Numbered from the stretch's first letter, positions 1-7,206 are shown. The stretch: DNA of 10,738 nucleotides from an uncultured cyanobacterium (GCA_937121005.1 CAKZKB010000080.1:1-10738); one strand, 5' to 3'. Notes: generated by a model not told the origin, from the letters alone. Program-made: numbers and translations.

Positions 1-104
1 GGTTTCTACACCCGTTTAGCCTAGCATACCTGAATCCTTACCCCTGAATAGTTACCACATAAATTCGGAGTCTTGTATCCAGGATATTCTCGGTCACACT
101 GCAT

Positions 105-380
105 TTACCAGGATAGCGTATAGGCGATCGCGTTCAATACAATCAGAACTGCCAACAAAATCGCATTGATTATCAACTCGCGGCGGTGAGGTTCCAACTG
201 TTGCCCCAGCCAAGTTCCTCCCCCACGAGAGATACGGTTTTTCAGGGCTGTTTTTACGAACTTCGGGAGGCGATCGTAATAGGGTTTGTAGCTTAAGAGT
301 TGGCGCACGAATTGGACGATTCCCGCAAGGGTAAACGCCAAAAGAATGAGACGATAGAGGGCAAAGAAGTTAATTGTCAT
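105..380 (-). CDS. Small two-helix membrane protein, unknown function
   Basis: This 91-residue protein has a hydrophobic N-terminal segment (about residues 7-27) and a second near the C-terminus (about 69-89). Between them lies a basic, probably cytoplasmic, stretch with a GGG turn at 53-55. This suggests an inner- or thylakoid-membrane protein with both termini on the same side. I do not recognise the family and see no catalytic motif. It starts at ATG (380-378), 4 bases after the stop of the DUF1232 gene, with only a weak GAG-type ribosome site. It is therefore probably co-transcribed and translationally coupled. The pairing suggests the two membrane proteins act together, which is inference. 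The 104 bases after its stop show no clear terminator. Confidence 0.72.
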   Translation of the reverse strand: MTINFFALYRLILLAFTLAGIVQFVRQLLSYKPYYDRLPKFVKTALKNRISRGGGTWLGQQLEPHRRELIINAILLAVLIVLNAIAYTLSW

Positions 381-384
381 CGTC

Positions 385-1125
385 TCACATATGTTTGAGA
401 ATATAGTTCACCAAAATTGTCAGCAACGCGAAACCAATGCCCCCCAAAAGGGTGACGCGCACGATTTGATTGTACTTGCGAATTTCAATATCGGCACGCT
501 GTTGGGCGGCTTCGATGCCCCGTTGCGTCGTTTTTTTGACGTAGCGATCGAGTTCGTAAGCCAAGGCGGAGGCGACTGCAATAATTAACGCCGCATCGTC
601 AGCAAGTCCGACAACGGGGATAATATCGGGAACCGCATCCAATGGCGAAATTAAATAAATCAACGCCCCGATCGCCAAGGCTTTGGACTTCCAAGCCGCT
701 TGCGGATCCCGCAGCATTTTCGCCAAGGCTTCGACTTTGGGCCAAATTTTCTCAATTTCTCCTCGCTTCATACGCGGGAGTTTGTCGAGAATGTTTTGGA
801 TGTCTTCCGGGTTGGCTTTGCTGGCAAACTTGTGGAATAATTTTTGAATGGCCGCCCGCTTGCCCGTCGGGGCTTCCAGTTCGCGATCGACCCGTTCGGC
901 TTCCACGTCGATCGTCGCTTCTGTCGCCGCTTCGCTGTCATCCGATCTCGAGAAGCGATCGCGTACAGAATGCAACCATTGGCGGTAGCGAGGATGTTCT
1001 TCGGGGATCTCTTCGGGTTCGGGGGGTTCCGGCGGTTCGGGATCGCGATCGCGGCGAAACCGTTGTAGAAGTTTGCGACCCATGGCGGCGATCGATGCCA
1101 TAAAAAATGCCAGTCTTGAGGACAA
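385..1125 (-). CDS. YkvA/DUF1232-family membrane protein
   Basis: The protein has 246 residues. The core at about 148-183 matches the DUF1232 (YkvA) signature: a hydrophobic run ending LISPLDAVPD, then IPVVGLADDAALI. The family is membrane-associated and its biochemical role is unknown. Before the core lie a Pro/Glu-rich segment (29-44, PEPPEPPEPEE), an acidic linker and a basic helical stretch (88-140). A C-terminal membrane helix spans about 223-243. The start is uncertain. TTG at 1125 has AGGA 7 bases upstream on the coding strand, whereas the in-frame ATGs at 1101 (Met9) and 1083 (Met15) have no ribosome site, so TTG is preferred. It is the first gene of a two-gene operon and diverges from the GH57 gene. 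The family call is firm; a function cannot be given. Confidence 0.85.
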   Translation of the reverse strand: MSSRLAFFMASIAAMGRKLLQRFRRDRDPEPPEPPEPEEIPEEHPRYRQWLHSVRDRFSRSDDSEAATEATIDVEAERVDRELEAPTGKRAAIQKLFHKFASKANPEDIQNILDKLPRMKRGEIEKIWPKVEALAKMLRDPQAAWKSKALAIGALIYLISPLDAVPDIIPVVGLADDAALIIAVASALAYELDRYVKKTTQRGIEAAQQRADIEIRKYNQIVRVTLLGGIGFALLTILVNYILKHM

Positions 1126-1250
1126 TCACTGTTCCTAGTGTGCCACGAAAACCCGGCGATCGTCGAACGGTCTCACTCTTCGAGCTTAAGAAAAGTTAAT
1201 ACTTTACGGTCGTACTTGCTGGCGAGTCGGGGGAGAATTTCTTCAAACTG

Positions 1251-1259
1251 TGGTAAAAT
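1251..1259 (+). promoter_or_regulatory. Candidate extended -10 for the GH57 gene
   Basis: TGG followed by TAAAAT fits an extended -10 element (TGn plus five of six consensus bases). No recognisable -35 lies 16-18 bases upstream. It is the best plus-strand promoter candidate in this gap, but it rests on a single short motif. Confidence 0.22.
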
Positions 1260-1361
1260 TGTCGCGTGGGTCACACCTATATCGCCTTGTTATATCTGCA
1301 AACGATGACCTGGTTAAGTTTTTAAAAATCTTCTTGTCCAATAGCTTGCTTTCGCACCCTC

Positions 1362-1398
1362 GTCTCGGAAAAATCGTTCGCTTGCGAACAGCCGAGAC
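1362..1398 (+). promoter_or_regulatory. Two-tier hairpin in the GH57 leader
   Basis: GTCTCGG (1362-1368) pairs perfectly with CCGAGAC (1392-1398). Nested inside, GTTCGC (1376-1381) pairs with GCGAAC (1384-1389). The asymmetric internal loop has 7 bases on the 5' side and 2 on the 3' side, and the tip is tight (CTTG if the closing pair opens). The sequence after it has only TTTT at a distance, so this is not a typical intrinsic terminator. A leader control element or protein-binding structure is possible; no riboswitch class is recognised. Confidence 0.5.
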
Positions 1399-1435
1399 TG
1401 CCTGTTTTCCCAGTGTACCTAACTATCGTTCTGGA

Positions 1436-1451
1436 GCGATCGTTCGATCGC
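1436..1451 (+). repeat. HIP1-derived inverted repeat next to the GH57 start
   Basis: GCGATCG-TT-CGATCGC is a perfect 7-base inverted repeat ending 10 bases before the ATG at 1462, where a ribosome site would lie. As RNA it could form a 6-bp stem with a GTTC loop. HIP1 is itself palindromic, so two adjacent copies give an inverted repeat automatically; a role in translation is speculative. Confidence 0.5.
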
Positions 1452-1461
1452 CTTATGTCCT

Positions 1462-4041
1462 ATGGTTTCTACCTTTGAACCGCCTGCATCTGCAAATCTA
1501 CACCACGAGTCGATCGCGCCATCCGATCCGCTAAAAACCGCCACCGGGGTTTACGTCACCGTGCACGGACACTTCTACCAACCCCCGCGCGAAAATCCTT
1601 ACCTAGACGCGATCGAGCGCCAACCCAGTGCCAACCCTTGTCACGACTGGAACGAGCGCGTTCATGCCGAATGCTATCGCCCTAATGCGTTTGCCCGCAT
1701 TCTTAACGACAATGGCGAAATTGTTAGCATTGTAAATAACTTCGAGCACATCAGTTTTAACATCGGGCCGACGTTGATGGCTTGGATGGAACGCCACGAT
1801 CCCCAGACCTACCAGCGCATTATCGAAGCCGATCGCCTCAGTTGCGATCGCTTCAACGGTCACGGCAACGCGATCGCCCAAGTCTACAACCATATTATTT
1901 TACCCCTCGCTAACGATCGCGACAAGCGCACCCAAATCCACTGGGGCAAAACTGACTTTCGCACTCGTTTCGGCCGCGATCCAGAAGGGATGTGGCTGGC
2001 CGAAACCGCCGTCGATTATGCCACCCTAAAAATCCTCGTTGATGAGGGGATTAAGTTTATTATTCTCGCCCCTTCTCAAGTGGAACGCTGTCGGGAAATG
2101 CCCGCAGAAGATAACCCCGATCCCCAATGGCACGAAGTCGGTGGCGGGCAGATCGATCCCACTCGACCCTATCGCTGCTATCTCGATCCCCATGGCGATC
2201 GCGACGAAAATAGCCCTTACATTGATGTCTTTTTCTACGACGGCCCCATCTCTCGCGATATGGGTTTCAACGACGTTCTCGAAAGTTCGCACAACTTCGC
2301 GGGGCGCTTAAATTTAGCCGTGCGCGGCGATCGCCATCCGGCTCAATTAATCTCGGTGGCCACCGACGGCGAAACCTTCGGACACCATAAATATGGCAAA
2401 GAAAAATGTCTCGCCTACGCCGTGACTCAAGAGTTCCCCCGTCGCGGTTGGACGACAACCAACTACGCCCACTACCTCAGCCTGGATCCGCCCAACTGGG
2501 AAGCCGAACTCAAACCCGTCACCGCCTGGAGTTGTTCCCATGGGGTCGATCGCTGGCAAGATGACTGTGGCTGCGGCGGCGGCGGCCTGTGGAACCAGCA
2601 GTGGCGGCGGCCCCTGCGCGAAGCCCTCAACTGGCTGCGCGACCAGTTGGCTGCGATCTACGAAACCGAAGCCCGAAAACTTCTCGGCGATCCCTGGGAA
2701 GCCCGCAATGCCTACGTTAGCGTCATTCTCGATCGCGCCCCAGCCAGCATCAACAGCTTCTTGCGCGACTACCAAGCGCGATCGCTGACCCCCCAAGAAC
2801 GCATCGACGCGCTGCGCCTGCTGGAAATGCAGCGCCACACTCTGCTGATGTTTACCAGTTGCGGTTGGTTCTTCGACGAACTCTCGCGCCCCGAAGGGGT
2901 ACAGATTTTGCGCTACGCGGCGCGGGCGATCGAACTGGCGGCGGAACTGACGGGCACCGACTTAGAACCGGAGTTCGTGCAACGCTTGGAAGCAGCCCCT
3001 AGCAATGTCGATGTCTTCAAAAATGGGGCCGAGGTGTACCGCCATTTGGTGACGACGGCGATCGTCTCTTTAGAACAGGTGGCTGCCCATTATGCGATCG
3101 CGTCTTTGTATGCGGCGTACCCCACTGAAACGCGGGTTTACTGTTACGAAGCCAAGCAACTCGACTATCAGTTACAGCGTTTGGGAACCCTAACTTTAGC
3201 GGTGGGTCAGTTGCAACTCAAGTCGGAAATTACCCGCGATCGCGTTCATTTTATCTTCGCGGTTTTGCATTTAGGCGGTTGGGATTTTCACTGCTGCGTG
3301 CAACCGTTTAAGGGACGGCGGGCCTATGCGAAGCTCAAAGAAGCGGCATTTGCCGCCCTTTCGGAGGCGAGTGCGGCGCGGGCGATTTTGGCCCTCAACC
3401 AGCACTTTGACGGTCATTTCTTCAGCCTGCAAGACCTGTTTGCCGAAGAACGACATCGGATTATGGAATTGCTCAACCGCGATACGTTGGGACGGCTCGA
3501 TCGCTTGTACGCGCAAGTGTATCGGGATAACTACGGCGTAATGATGGCGTTCCATCGCGACGAAATGCCCGTTCCGAAAGAGTTGCAAGTGGCGGCTGAA
3601 ATTGCATTTAGCCAGCGCTGTTTGCAAGCAGTGGAAACATTAGATGTGGAACTGACGGATTTGGCAGAGGACGACGGATCGGCGGGACTCACGCCGATCG
3701 CGGAGTTAGAAGCCCTCGTTGCGGAAGCCCAACATATGCGTTGTGCTTTGCAGGTTCCCGAAGCAACGAGCATCTTAGAACGGTTGGTGTTACGATCGCT
3801 TTGGCATTTGCTGCATAGTGGCGATCGCGACAGTATCGAATCGCAGATCGATCGCTTGGAAAAAATGCTGTCTGTGGGCGATCGCTTGCAACCGAGTTGG
3901 AATTTGGACAAGGTGCAGGAGTTGTACTATGGCTGGCTGCACGGCGACTCGGAATCCTGGCACAATAAAAGTGCTGCTGTAGTGCGGTTGTTGCGCTTAG
4001 GAAAGCAGTTGAAGGTGGATGTTTCGGCTCGGTTGAAGTAG
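1462..4041 (+). CDS. GH57-type glycoside hydrolase with DUF3536 region
   Basis: The 859-residue protein has an N-terminal glycoside hydrolase 57 domain (about 30-310) followed by a long helical DUF3536 region. The GH57 motifs appear in order: HGHFYQPP (35-42), GHGNA (133-137), GMWLAE (176-181), FFYDGPISRDMGF (257-269) and VATDGETFGHH (299-309). By comparison with characterised GH57 enzymes, Glu181 in motif 3 is the likely nucleophile and an Asp in motif 4 the likely acid/base. GH57 enzymes act on alpha-glucans with retention, so a role in glycogen metabolism is plausible, but the substrate of this DUF3536 subgroup is not shown by sequence. A Cys/Gly-rich stretch lies near residues 355-375. 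There is no signal peptide, so it is probably cytoplasmic. The length looks complete. The ATG lacks a ribosome site but places the conserved VYVTVHGHFYQPP start about 29 residues in, as expected. Confidence 0.92.
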   Translation: MVSTFEPPASANLHHESIAPSDPLKTATGVYVTVHGHFYQPPRENPYLDAIERQPSANPCHDWNERVHAECYRPNAFARILNDNGEIVSIVNNFEHISFNIGPTLMAWMERHDPQTYQRIIEADRLSCDRFNGHGNAIAQVYNHIILPLANDRDKRTQIHWGKTDFRTRFGRDPEGMWLAETAVDYATLKILVDEGIKFIILAPSQVERCREMPAEDNPDPQWHEVGGGQIDPTRPYRCYLDPHGDRDENSPYIDVFFYDGPISRDMGFNDVLESSHNFAGRLNLAVRGDRHPAQLISVATDGETFGHHKYGKEKCLAYAVTQEFPRRGWTTTNYAHYLSLDPPNWEAELKPVTAWSCSHGVDRWQDDCGCGGGGLWNQQWRRPLREALNWLRDQLAAIYETEARKLLGDPWEARNAYVSVILDRAPASINSFLRDYQARSLTPQERIDALRLLEMQRHTLLMFTSCGWFFDELSRPEGVQILRYAARAIELAAELTGTDLEPEFVQRLEAAPSNVDVFKNGAEVYRHLVTTAIVSLEQVAAHYAIASLYAAYPTETRVYCYEAKQLDYQLQRLGTLTLAVGQLQLKSEITRDRVHFIFAVLHLGGWDFHCCVQPFKGRRAYAKLKEAAFAALSEASAARAILALNQHFDGHFFSLQDLFAEERHRIMELLNRDTLGRLDRLYAQVYRDNYGVMMAFHRDEMPVPKELQVAAEIAFSQRCLQAVETLDVELTDLAEDDGSAGLTPIAELEALVAEAQHMRCALQVPEATSILERLVLRSLWHLLHSGDRDSIESQIDRLEKMLSVGDRLQPSWNLDKVQELYYGWLHGDSESWHNKSAAVVRLLRLGKQLKVDVSARLK

Positions 4042-4051
4042 ATTGCATGGC

Positions 4052-4085
4052 GCGATCGTCTCTGGAAACAGGGGCGATCGCTTTA
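4052..4085 (+). terminator. GAAA-capped hairpin after GH57, probable terminator
   Basis: Ten bases after the GH57 stop, GCGATCG-TCTCTG (4052-4064) pairs over 13 positions with CAGGGG-CGATCGC (4069-4081), including two G-U pairs, around a GAAA tetraloop (4065-4068). Only TTT follows (4082-4084), so the U-tract is weak. The outer 7 bp come from two HIP1-like sites, but the inner six pairs and the GNRA loop are extra, which supports a real RNA structure. It most likely marks the 3' end of the GH57 transcript. Confidence 0.6.
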
Positions 4086-4117
4086 GAAAAAGGGGGCCAG
4101 TTAAGGTTAGTTTTGAG

Positions 4118-4150
4118 GTACAAAATTCAATTAAAAAATTGTACTTTTTT
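4118..4150 (+). terminator. Weak AT-rich hairpin with T-tract
   Basis: GTACAA (4118-4123) pairs with TTGTAC (4139-4144) across a 15-base loop and is followed by six T residues (4145-4150). The short AT-rich stem makes this a weak terminator candidate, perhaps a second one backing up the 4052-4081 hairpin. Confidence 0.3.
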
Positions 4151-4223
4151 CAAAGAATCCACTAAAAGTTAAGATTTGCAAACATTTGTCCACAAACACC
4201 GTTTTCGTCTCTGGAGTGTGATC

Positions 4224-4229
4224 TATAAT
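4224..4229 (+). promoter_or_regulatory. Consensus -10 box for the pseudokinase gene
   Basis: A perfect TATAAT lies 30 bases before the GTG start at 4259 and would give a leader of about 20-25 bases. No good -35 is found 16-18 bases upstream (4201-4206 is GTTTTC), so expression may need an activator or may be weak. Confidence 0.45.
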
Positions 4230-4258
4230 GGACTAGCCAGATTGTAGAGGTGGCGATC

Positions 4259-6481
4259 GTGACTTACTGCTTCAACCCTAATTGCCCTAATCCTGACGCT
4301 CCTAGAAGCTCAATGACGACTACCTGCGACTGTAGTTGGCCTCTATTGCTCCAAGACCGATTTTCTGCTATTAGACTTATCAAAGAAGGCAACTGCTGCT
4401 GTTTATTTTATGGAGAAGATCGTCAACTACAGAAAAAATGCTTGATCAGACAAATTGCTCCAAAGACCCCACACAAAGGGTATGATGGAGAATTTCCTGA
4501 GGAAGCTAAAAGATTTCACGATTTAGGTGGACATGACTATATTCCACCGTTCATTACTCACTTTAAACATGATAATTACTGGTATTTGGTAGAAGAGTAT
4601 GTGGGCGAAGATAATCTATTAAGTTTGTCTTACTCTGAAGAGGAAGTCCGCTCTTTCCTTGCCAATACATTGAAAATTCTTCATGCAATTTATCATAAGT
4701 ACGGAAATCGAGGTTTGCATGGAGATATTAACCCCAAAAACATTGTTTTGCATGATAAAAATAAGAGTTTGTATTCTCTGGTAGGCTTTGAACTGTCAGA
4801 AAAACTCAGGAGGAAAATCAAATGCAAGGATGAGAATAAAACTGGAACGACAGGTTATGTAGCTCAAGAACAAAAGAATAACAAAGGCAAACTTTCTCAT
4901 ACGAGCGATCTATATAGCCTCGGAGTAACTTGTTTGCAACTATTACTCGGCATCAGACCTGCCGAGCGTTTAGATGATGGGGGTTTTCTGTGGACAGAAA
5001 AAGAGTCTTTATATCGTGACATTCACGATGCAAATCTCAGAAAAGTGTTAAAAAAATTAACAAAGAAAAACAAAAGCGAACGTTACAAATCGGCACAGGA
5101 GGCTCTTCAAAATTTAAACAAGATCGAAGGAAATATTTGGCAGAGGTTATCACTAGCCCACAAGTTAATATTTGGTGTAATTGGCTTACTTGCTACCCTG
5201 ATAACAATCGATCCCGCGCTAGGAAAATATGTTCCATCCTTTACTGAGTTTGTAAAAACTTGGCTGTTCGGTAATTCTATGCTGCTCGATGACTTGGTAA
5301 GTAACTACCCCAATTTAGGAGAATATGTTCGGGCAAGTTCGCCTAGCTCAGAACAAAGTTCTGCTGCTGAAAATAAATCCGACCAACATCCTGTTACGAA
5401 TCCTGTCAGGTCTCCCGATCCAGTTTCACTTCCTACAACAGATTTGCATACAGTGGAAGACTGGACAAATGCACGTATTTACGATGAATTTAACCAGGCT
5501 CACTCACTAGCTATAACTTCCGTTGCTGTTAATTCTGATGGAACGTTAATAGCTAGTAGCAGTCACGACGGAGAAGTGAAGTTTTGGGATTTGAAAAATA
5601 AGGAAAATAATAGTGGTAATTCCATCTCATCTGGTGAGGAAAACTATATAAATTCTCTTGCTTTTCGCCCTAATGGAAGTAGGCTTTTAGTGGGAGGCGG
5701 GAAAGATGGTTCTCTCAGGATTTGGGATTTGGATATCAATCCATCTTTAAAAGCAAGTATCAATCTAAATCGAAACCGTCCCCAGCGAAGAAGAGATTTT
5801 AATATAATACACTCCATTGCGTTCAGTCCTGATGGAAACCGATTAGCTGTTGGATCTTCTACAGGAAAGATTTTCCTTTGGGAGATAAGCCGCTTGGAAG
5901 AAATTGATGACCAATATCTTACGCTGGGTGAAGGTGAAGACAATGGTCATACAGACATTGTTCAGTCTCTTGTATTTAACCATGACGGTACTAAACTGGC
6001 AAGTGCTAGCGACGACGGTAGTGTAAAGTTGTGGGATTCGACAACTGGAGACGAAATTGGTAGTCATAAGCGACATAATCTACCTACAAGTCCGAACGAT
6101 CATAACCATGTTTATTCTGTTGCCTTTAGTCCTGACGGTAAGTTTTTGGCTAGTGGGGCGGCCGATCGAACAATTCAATTATGGGATTTAGAGTCTAAAT
6201 CTTTTCTTCCTCCTCTCAAAAATGCTAGGCAGGGTGTTGCTCGCTCGCTAGTCTTCATTCAGGTTGGAGAAAATTTAATATTAGCTAGCGGGCAATCACT
6301 GCCTGATATAATTAACTTATGGGATGTAGATGGCCGACAACTTATTGGATATCTTGCTGGAAGTGAGAGTGATAGAGACTCAACCATTTACTCTCTTGCT
6401 TTCGAGCCTAACGAGCGTTTTTTAGTCAGTGGGAGTGGTGACGGAATCGTTAGAATTTGGGAACCGGGTATTCAAGAGTAG
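4259..6481 (+). CDS. Zinc-ribbon pseudokinase-WD40 membrane protein
   Basis: GTG at 4259 is preferred over GTG at 4250 because GAGG (4247-4250) lies 8 bases before it, and the protein then begins MTYCFNPNCPNP like cyanobacterial zinc-ribbon Ser/Thr kinases. It has 740 residues: Cys ribbon (C4, C9, C23, C25), kinase fold (about 34-288), one membrane helix (about 303-318), a Ser/Pro linker, then seven WD40 repeats (about 414-736) that could close a propeller. The kinase fold lacks its catalytic set. The Gly loop reads IKEGNCCC, the VAIK Lys is Arg64, HRD is HGD (154-156), the catalytic-loop Lys is Asn158 and DFG is GFE (176-178). Asp156, Asn161, the APE-like AQE and SDLYSLG (216-222) remain. 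I infer a membrane-anchored scaffold or sensor rather than an active kinase. The gene is visibly AT-rich and has no GCGATCGC, unlike its neighbours, which suggests transfer. Confidence 0.9.
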   Translation: MTYCFNPNCPNPDAPRSSMTTTCDCSWPLLLQDRFSAIRLIKEGNCCCLFYGEDRQLQKKCLIRQIAPKTPHKGYDGEFPEEAKRFHDLGGHDYIPPFITHFKHDNYWYLVEEYVGEDNLLSLSYSEEEVRSFLANTLKILHAIYHKYGNRGLHGDINPKNIVLHDKNKSLYSLVGFELSEKLRRKIKCKDENKTGTTGYVAQEQKNNKGKLSHTSDLYSLGVTCLQLLLGIRPAERLDDGGFLWTEKESLYRDIHDANLRKVLKKLTKKNKSERYKSAQEALQNLNKIEGNIWQRLSLAHKLIFGVIGLLATLITIDPALGKYVPSFTEFVKTWLFGNSMLLDDLVSNYPNLGEYVRASSPSSEQSSAAENKSDQHPVTNPVRSPDPVSLPTTDLHTVEDWTNARIYDEFNQAHSLAITSVAVNSDGTLIASSSHDGEVKFWDLKNKENNSGNSISSGEENYINSLAFRPNGSRLLVGGGKDGSLRIWDLDINPSLKASINLNRNRPQRRRDFNIIHSIAFSPDGNRLAVGSSTGKIFLWEISRLEEIDDQYLTLGEGEDNGHTDIVQSLVFNHDGTKLASASDDGSVKLWDSTTGDEIGSHKRHNLPTSPNDHNHVYSVAFSPDGKFLASGAADRTIQLWDLESKSFLPPLKNARQGVARSLVFIQVGENLILASGQSLPDIINLWDVDGRQLIGYLAGSESDRDSTIYSLAFEPNERFLVSGSGDGIVRIWEPGIQE

Positions 6482-6490
6482 CGATCGCGA

Positions 6491-6496
6491 TATAAT
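6491..6496 (+). promoter_or_regulatory. -10-like box before first nuclease relic
   Basis: TATAAT lies 65 bases upstream of the relic's ATG and just after a GCGATCGC. The second relic likewise has a TATAAT (8224-8229) after a GCGATCGC. This may be the remnant of the promoter of the lost gene. No -35 is evident. Confidence 0.3.
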
Positions 6497-6560
6497 ATAA
6501 TTGAAGACAGCCCTCTAGCCCACTTCTAACAAACGCGATCGAGATCGTGGTAATCTTGAT

Positions 6561-6677
6561 ATGACTCAATCTCTATCGATCGCCCGAACCATTACCAGCA
6601 TGGCACAACTGCGGGAAAGATTTACGATCGCCCCAGCAACGGATGACAATTTTTTCCCAGAATGGCGCGATCGTGCT
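6561..6677 (+). pseudogene. 5' remnant of a cyanobacterial nuclease-like gene, copy 1
   Basis: From ATG 6561 the frame reads MTQSLSIARTITSMAQLRER, then FTIAPATDDNFFPEW. From memory this resembles the N-terminus of a cyanobacterial family of roughly 200 residues often annotated as a restriction-endonuclease-like protein, in which more sequence follows the EW. Here the resemblance stops just after EW (about 6664). The frame runs on only by chance to 6809, antisense to the convergent minus-strand gene that ends at 6697. A degenerate second copy lies at 8245-8356: 67 of 93 aligned bases match by hand count. The remnant relation between the copies is directly visible; the family name is less sure. 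Confidence 0.6.
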
Positions 6678-6696
6678 GCATTGATTCGCTGTAGTT

Positions 6697-6984
6697 TTAC
6701 AAACCTCGCCACAAGCGAACGGCGTTTGCAGAAAAGCGATCGCACAGTGCTATCCATTCATCAACGAGATAATTTTCATCGACAACCGTATCGTGCTGTT
6801 CGTCTTTGAGAATAGCGAGAACGTGAATTCCTTCGCTGTAGTTGACATGGCGAATTTCGGGGGAGTATCCTAGTTCTTGTAGGGCGGCTAAAACGCGATC
6901 GGCGTTACCCGCGACGGTGAGATCGACAGAAAGAACGATCTGGCCCGTTTTTGCACCGGGTTTAATATAATTGAGTACAGGCAT
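6697..6984 (-). CDS. Unrecognised small protein, second gene of a pair
   Basis: This 95-residue protein is of no family I recognise. It starts at ATG (6984-6982), preferred over the adjacent TTG because AAGGAG lies 8 bases upstream on the coding strand. It begins MPVLNYIKPGAKTGQ. The predicted order is beta (QIVLSVDLTV), alpha (NADRVLAALQELG), beta (EIRHVNYSEGIHVLAIL), then an acidic C-terminal helix (DENYLVDEWIALC). That resembles a small alpha/beta sandwich, perhaps half of a ferredoxin-like fold. No catalytic motif or membrane segment is seen. The upstream gene's stop overlaps this start by one base (TGATG), so the two are translationally coupled and probably work together. It converges on nuclease relic 1, ending about 20 bases from it. 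Confidence 0.65.
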   Translation of the reverse strand: MPVLNYIKPGAKTGQIVLSVDLTVAGNADRVLAALQELGYSPEIRHVNYSEGIHVLAILKDEQHDTVVDENYLVDEWIALCDRFSANAVRLWRGL

Positions 6985-7172
6985 CAATCTTTCTCCTTAA
7001 ACTGACAACGGTATACTTGCGGAGCGCTGCGAATTGTTTTCGGTTCGATAACAGCTTCTACCTCTAGGTTATACTGCTGGGCGCGGTTTCGGCACTCTCT
7101 CCATGCTTCTTGGGAACTGTTTGCCAGGATAGGTTCTTCCCATCTTTGCGGTTCTCGTTCTGGATCGCGCAT
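6984..7172 (-). CDS. Unrecognised small protein, first gene of a pair
   Basis: The protein has 62 residues from ATG (7172-7170), or 63 from the adjacent TTG; a GGA about 10 bases upstream is the only ribosome-site candidate. It is charged, beginning MRDPEREPQRWEEP, with a helix (about SSQEAWRECRNRAQQ) followed by a strand-rich end (LEVEAVIE to VYRCQF). I do not recognise it. Its stop overlaps the start of the next gene by one base. Two compact, co-translated soluble proteins beside a toxin-antitoxin operon invite comparison with such modules, but neither product matches a toxin or antitoxin family I know. Without its tightly coupled partner this ORF would be doubtful. Confidence 0.52.
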   Translation of the reverse strand: MRDPEREPQRWEEPILANSSQEAWRECRNRAQQYNLEVEAVIEPKTIRSAPQVYRCQFKEKD

Positions 7173-7206
7173 CAATACTTTTCCGAGGATATCGCATCAA
7201 TGGAAT

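Larger units (their letters stand above)
1126..1461. other. Divergent intergenic region and GH57 leader
   Basis: These 336 bases separate the divergent DUF1232 and GH57 genes and should hold both promoters. On the plus strand the best candidate is an extended -10, TGG-TAAAAT, at 1251-1259 without a good -35; it would give a leader of roughly 195 bases. On the minus strand only the ribosome site (AGGA, near 1133-1136) is clear. The leader contains a two-tier hairpin (1362-1398) and a HIP1-type inverted repeat (1436-1451). An open frame at 1250-1534 crosses the region, but it overlaps the GH57 start, resembles nothing I know and is not called. Confidence 0.6.

Noticed and set aside
391..1103. 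Plus-strand open frames opposite the DUF1232 gene
   Set aside because: They are antisense to a clear DUF1232 reading frame and have no recognisable domains.
1250..1534. 94-residue plus-strand open frame in the GH57 leader
   Set aside because: It overlaps the GH57 start in another frame, has no ribosome site or recognisable content, and covers the leader hairpins; it is more likely chance.
2347..2838. 163-residue minus-strand open frame inside GH57
   Set aside because: Antisense shadow of a GC-rich gene with conserved motifs on the plus strand.
6678..6809. Continuation of the relic 1 open frame
   Set aside because: It has no resemblance to relic 2 or the parent family and lies antisense to the end of the minus-strand 95-residue gene.
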